Positions 6,801 to 7,932 of a DNA stretch of 7,932 bases are shown here, piece by piece. Below the pieces are notes generated by a model that saw only the letters and a program-made list of their open reading frames with translations, ran no database searches and was not told the origin of the DNA. The stretch is from assembly GCA_900766825.1 (NCBI GenBank), contig CAAFWU010000010.1:1-7932 (forward strand), given 5' to 3'. This DNA is from Bacteroidales bacterium. GTDB lineage: Bacteria > Bacteroidota > Bacteroidia > Bacteroidales > Marinilabiliaceae. The first letter of the stretch is position 1; every line of letters begins with the position of its first letter. Made by a program: the position numbers and the translations under genes.

Positions 6801-7932
6801 ATGGCAATCTACGTAAATCCAAACAACATAGCCTTTCTGAGATCGCTCAATTCCGAGCCTTATATCGATAAGAGTGGTTTGATAAGTGTGCTAAACCAAA
6901 ACGTGAACACAAACCATGCAAATATTTGTGTTTCACGTCCAAGGCGTTTTGGCAAGTCGATGGCCGTTGACATGGCTGTGGCCTACTACTCCAAAGGATG
7001 CGATAGTAGAAATCTCTTTGAACGCCTGGAGATCTCTAAGACAAAGGATTGGGATAAGAACCTTAATAAATTCAATGTCATCCGCATAGATGTGGGTAGT
7101 TTCTTCTCTTCTGGGCTATCGATTTCAGACAGCGTGAAAGATATGGAGCAAACCCTCTTGGATGATATACGCCGAGAATTTCCTGAACTCATTAACAAAA
7201 ATACCGCATCGCTCAACACCGCAATAAATGAGGTTTACTCTGCCATACAGGAGAGTTTTATCGTTTTTATTGATGAGTACGATTTGCCCATCCGCGAAGG
7301 AGGAACACTTGCCGATCTGAAAGACTATCTTGAGTTTCTCTGCCGCCTCTTCAAATACTCCCCCACAAGCGATGCCATTGCCCTTGCCTACCTAACAGGC
7401 ATCCTCCCCCCCATTGCCGACCGTGTTGAGTCTAAGCTCAACAACTTCAAGCAGTTCTCTATATTGACACCCAAAAACATGGCACCGTACTTTGGCTTCA
7501 CATCCTCCGAAGTCAAACAACTTTGTGAGCAATATGGTTTGAGCTATGACGAATGTTGCCGTTGGTACGATGGCTACAAGCTATATATAGATAAAGAATA
7601 CACAGATGTCTTTAACCCACAGGCTGTTGCCGAAGCCATACGAGATGGAGAGTGCAACTCCTATTGGCCCGAGACAGCCTCCTATCTGCCCGTGTCCGAA
7701 CAAATAGACCGCAACGCCAACGGCATACAAGAGGCCATTGTTCAGATGATTACCAAAGAGTCGGTCCCCGTGGATGTTAGCGGTTTCCTCAATAGTCTGG
7801 ATAAGATAGAGACCCGCGACGAGATCCTAACATACCTCATCCACCTCGGCTATCTTTCCTACGACGCCCAAAATCGCACATGCACAATCCCCAATCTGGA
7901 AATTCAAAAACGCTGGAAACTAATTGTCTCCC
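6801..7932 (+). CDS. AAA-ATPase-like protein (PF09820-type, probably with a DUF1703 PD-(D/E)XK nuclease C-terminus outside the window); 3'-truncated
   Basis: Translating from the ATG at 6801 gives 377 residues without a stop up to the window edge. Visible family landmarks in order: YIDKSGLI (21-28); the P-loop-like SRPRRFGKS (45-53, Walker A with GKS); IRIDVGSF (95-101); Walker B FIVFIDEYDLPI (153-164); LTGILPPI (198-205); KLNNFKQFSIL then FGFTSSEV (212-238); YDECCRWYDGYKL (249-261); and FNPQAVAEAI with YWPETASY (271-295). These match the AAA-ATPase-like family, whose members usually run to about 500-580 residues and end in a DUF1703 nuclease-like domain, so roughly the last third is missing here. 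Cellular role is not established for the family; nuclease/ATPase architecture suggests DNA or RNA handling or defence. It has its own likely promoter and follows a terminator, so a link to the susCD genes is not suggested. Coding quality is normal with no frameshift. Confidence 0.93.
   Translation, partial: MAIYVNPNNIAFLRSLNSEPYIDKSGLISVLNQNVNTNHANICVSRPRRFGKSMAVDMAVAYYSKGCDSRNLFERLEISKTKDWDKNLNKFNVIRIDVGSFFSSGLSISDSVKDMEQTLLDDIRREFPELINKNTASLNTAINEVYSAIQESFIVFIDEYDLPIREGGTLADLKDYLEFLCRLFKYSPTSDAIALAYLTGILPPIADRVESKLNNFKQFSILTPKNMAPYFGFTSSEVKQLCEQYGLSYDECCRWYDGYKLYIDKEYTDVFNPQAVAEAIRDGECNSYWPETASYLPVSEQIDRNANGIQEAIVQMITKESVPVDVSGFLNSLDKIETRDEILTYLIHLGYLSYDAQNRTCTIPNLEIQKRWKLIVS

Noticed and set aside
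6986..7219. 77-codon minus-strand frame in the AAA-ATPase-like gene
   Set aside because: It is antisense to a strongly recognisable family member; no promoter or ribosome site supports it.

Overview
The window looks like a piece of a Bacteroidales chromosome, most like Prevotella or a related gut or rumen/oral lineage. The evidence is a SusC/SusD (RagA/RagB) pair, lipoproteins with little Shine-Dalgarno signal, a poly-aspartate surface-export tag after a lipidated cysteine, a secreted protein with a short 'YNLAGQR...NGKK' tail of the type common in Prevotella-like secreted proteins, a TAnnTTTG promoter element, and a member of the AAA-ATPase-like/DUF1703 family that is expanded in this phylum. 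The genus is inference; the phylum and order are well supported.

Layout: all five genes lie on the + strand. Bases 1-2742 are the 3' part of a SusC-like TonB-dependent outer-membrane transporter whose N-terminus lies upstream of the window. After 13 nt comes a complete SusD-like surface lipoprotein (2756-4570). After 26 nt comes a small lipoprotein of unknown function (start chosen at 4597, stop at 5118) with six aspartates directly after the lipid cysteine. A hairpin (5125-5166) follows the stop codon almost at once. Then comes an uncharacterised secreted protein of 454 residues (5194-6558). A strong intrinsic terminator (6641-6672) ends this block. After a likely sigma-ABfr promoter (-7 box at 6750-6757), an AAA-ATPase-like protein starts at 6801 and runs off the right edge.

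How the genes may work together: the SusC-like barrel and SusD-like lid should form a TonB-powered nutrient importer. The poly-Asp lipoprotein is probably displayed on the cell surface beside it, and the 454-residue protein may be an exported partner. No glycoside hydrolase, peptidase or regulator is visible, so the substrate cannot be named. The AAA-ATPase-like gene has its own promoter and is separated by a terminator, so it is probably functionally unrelated. No RNA genes, insertion sequences, CRISPR arrays or clear mobile-element ends were seen. The least explained parts are the two genes downstream of susD.
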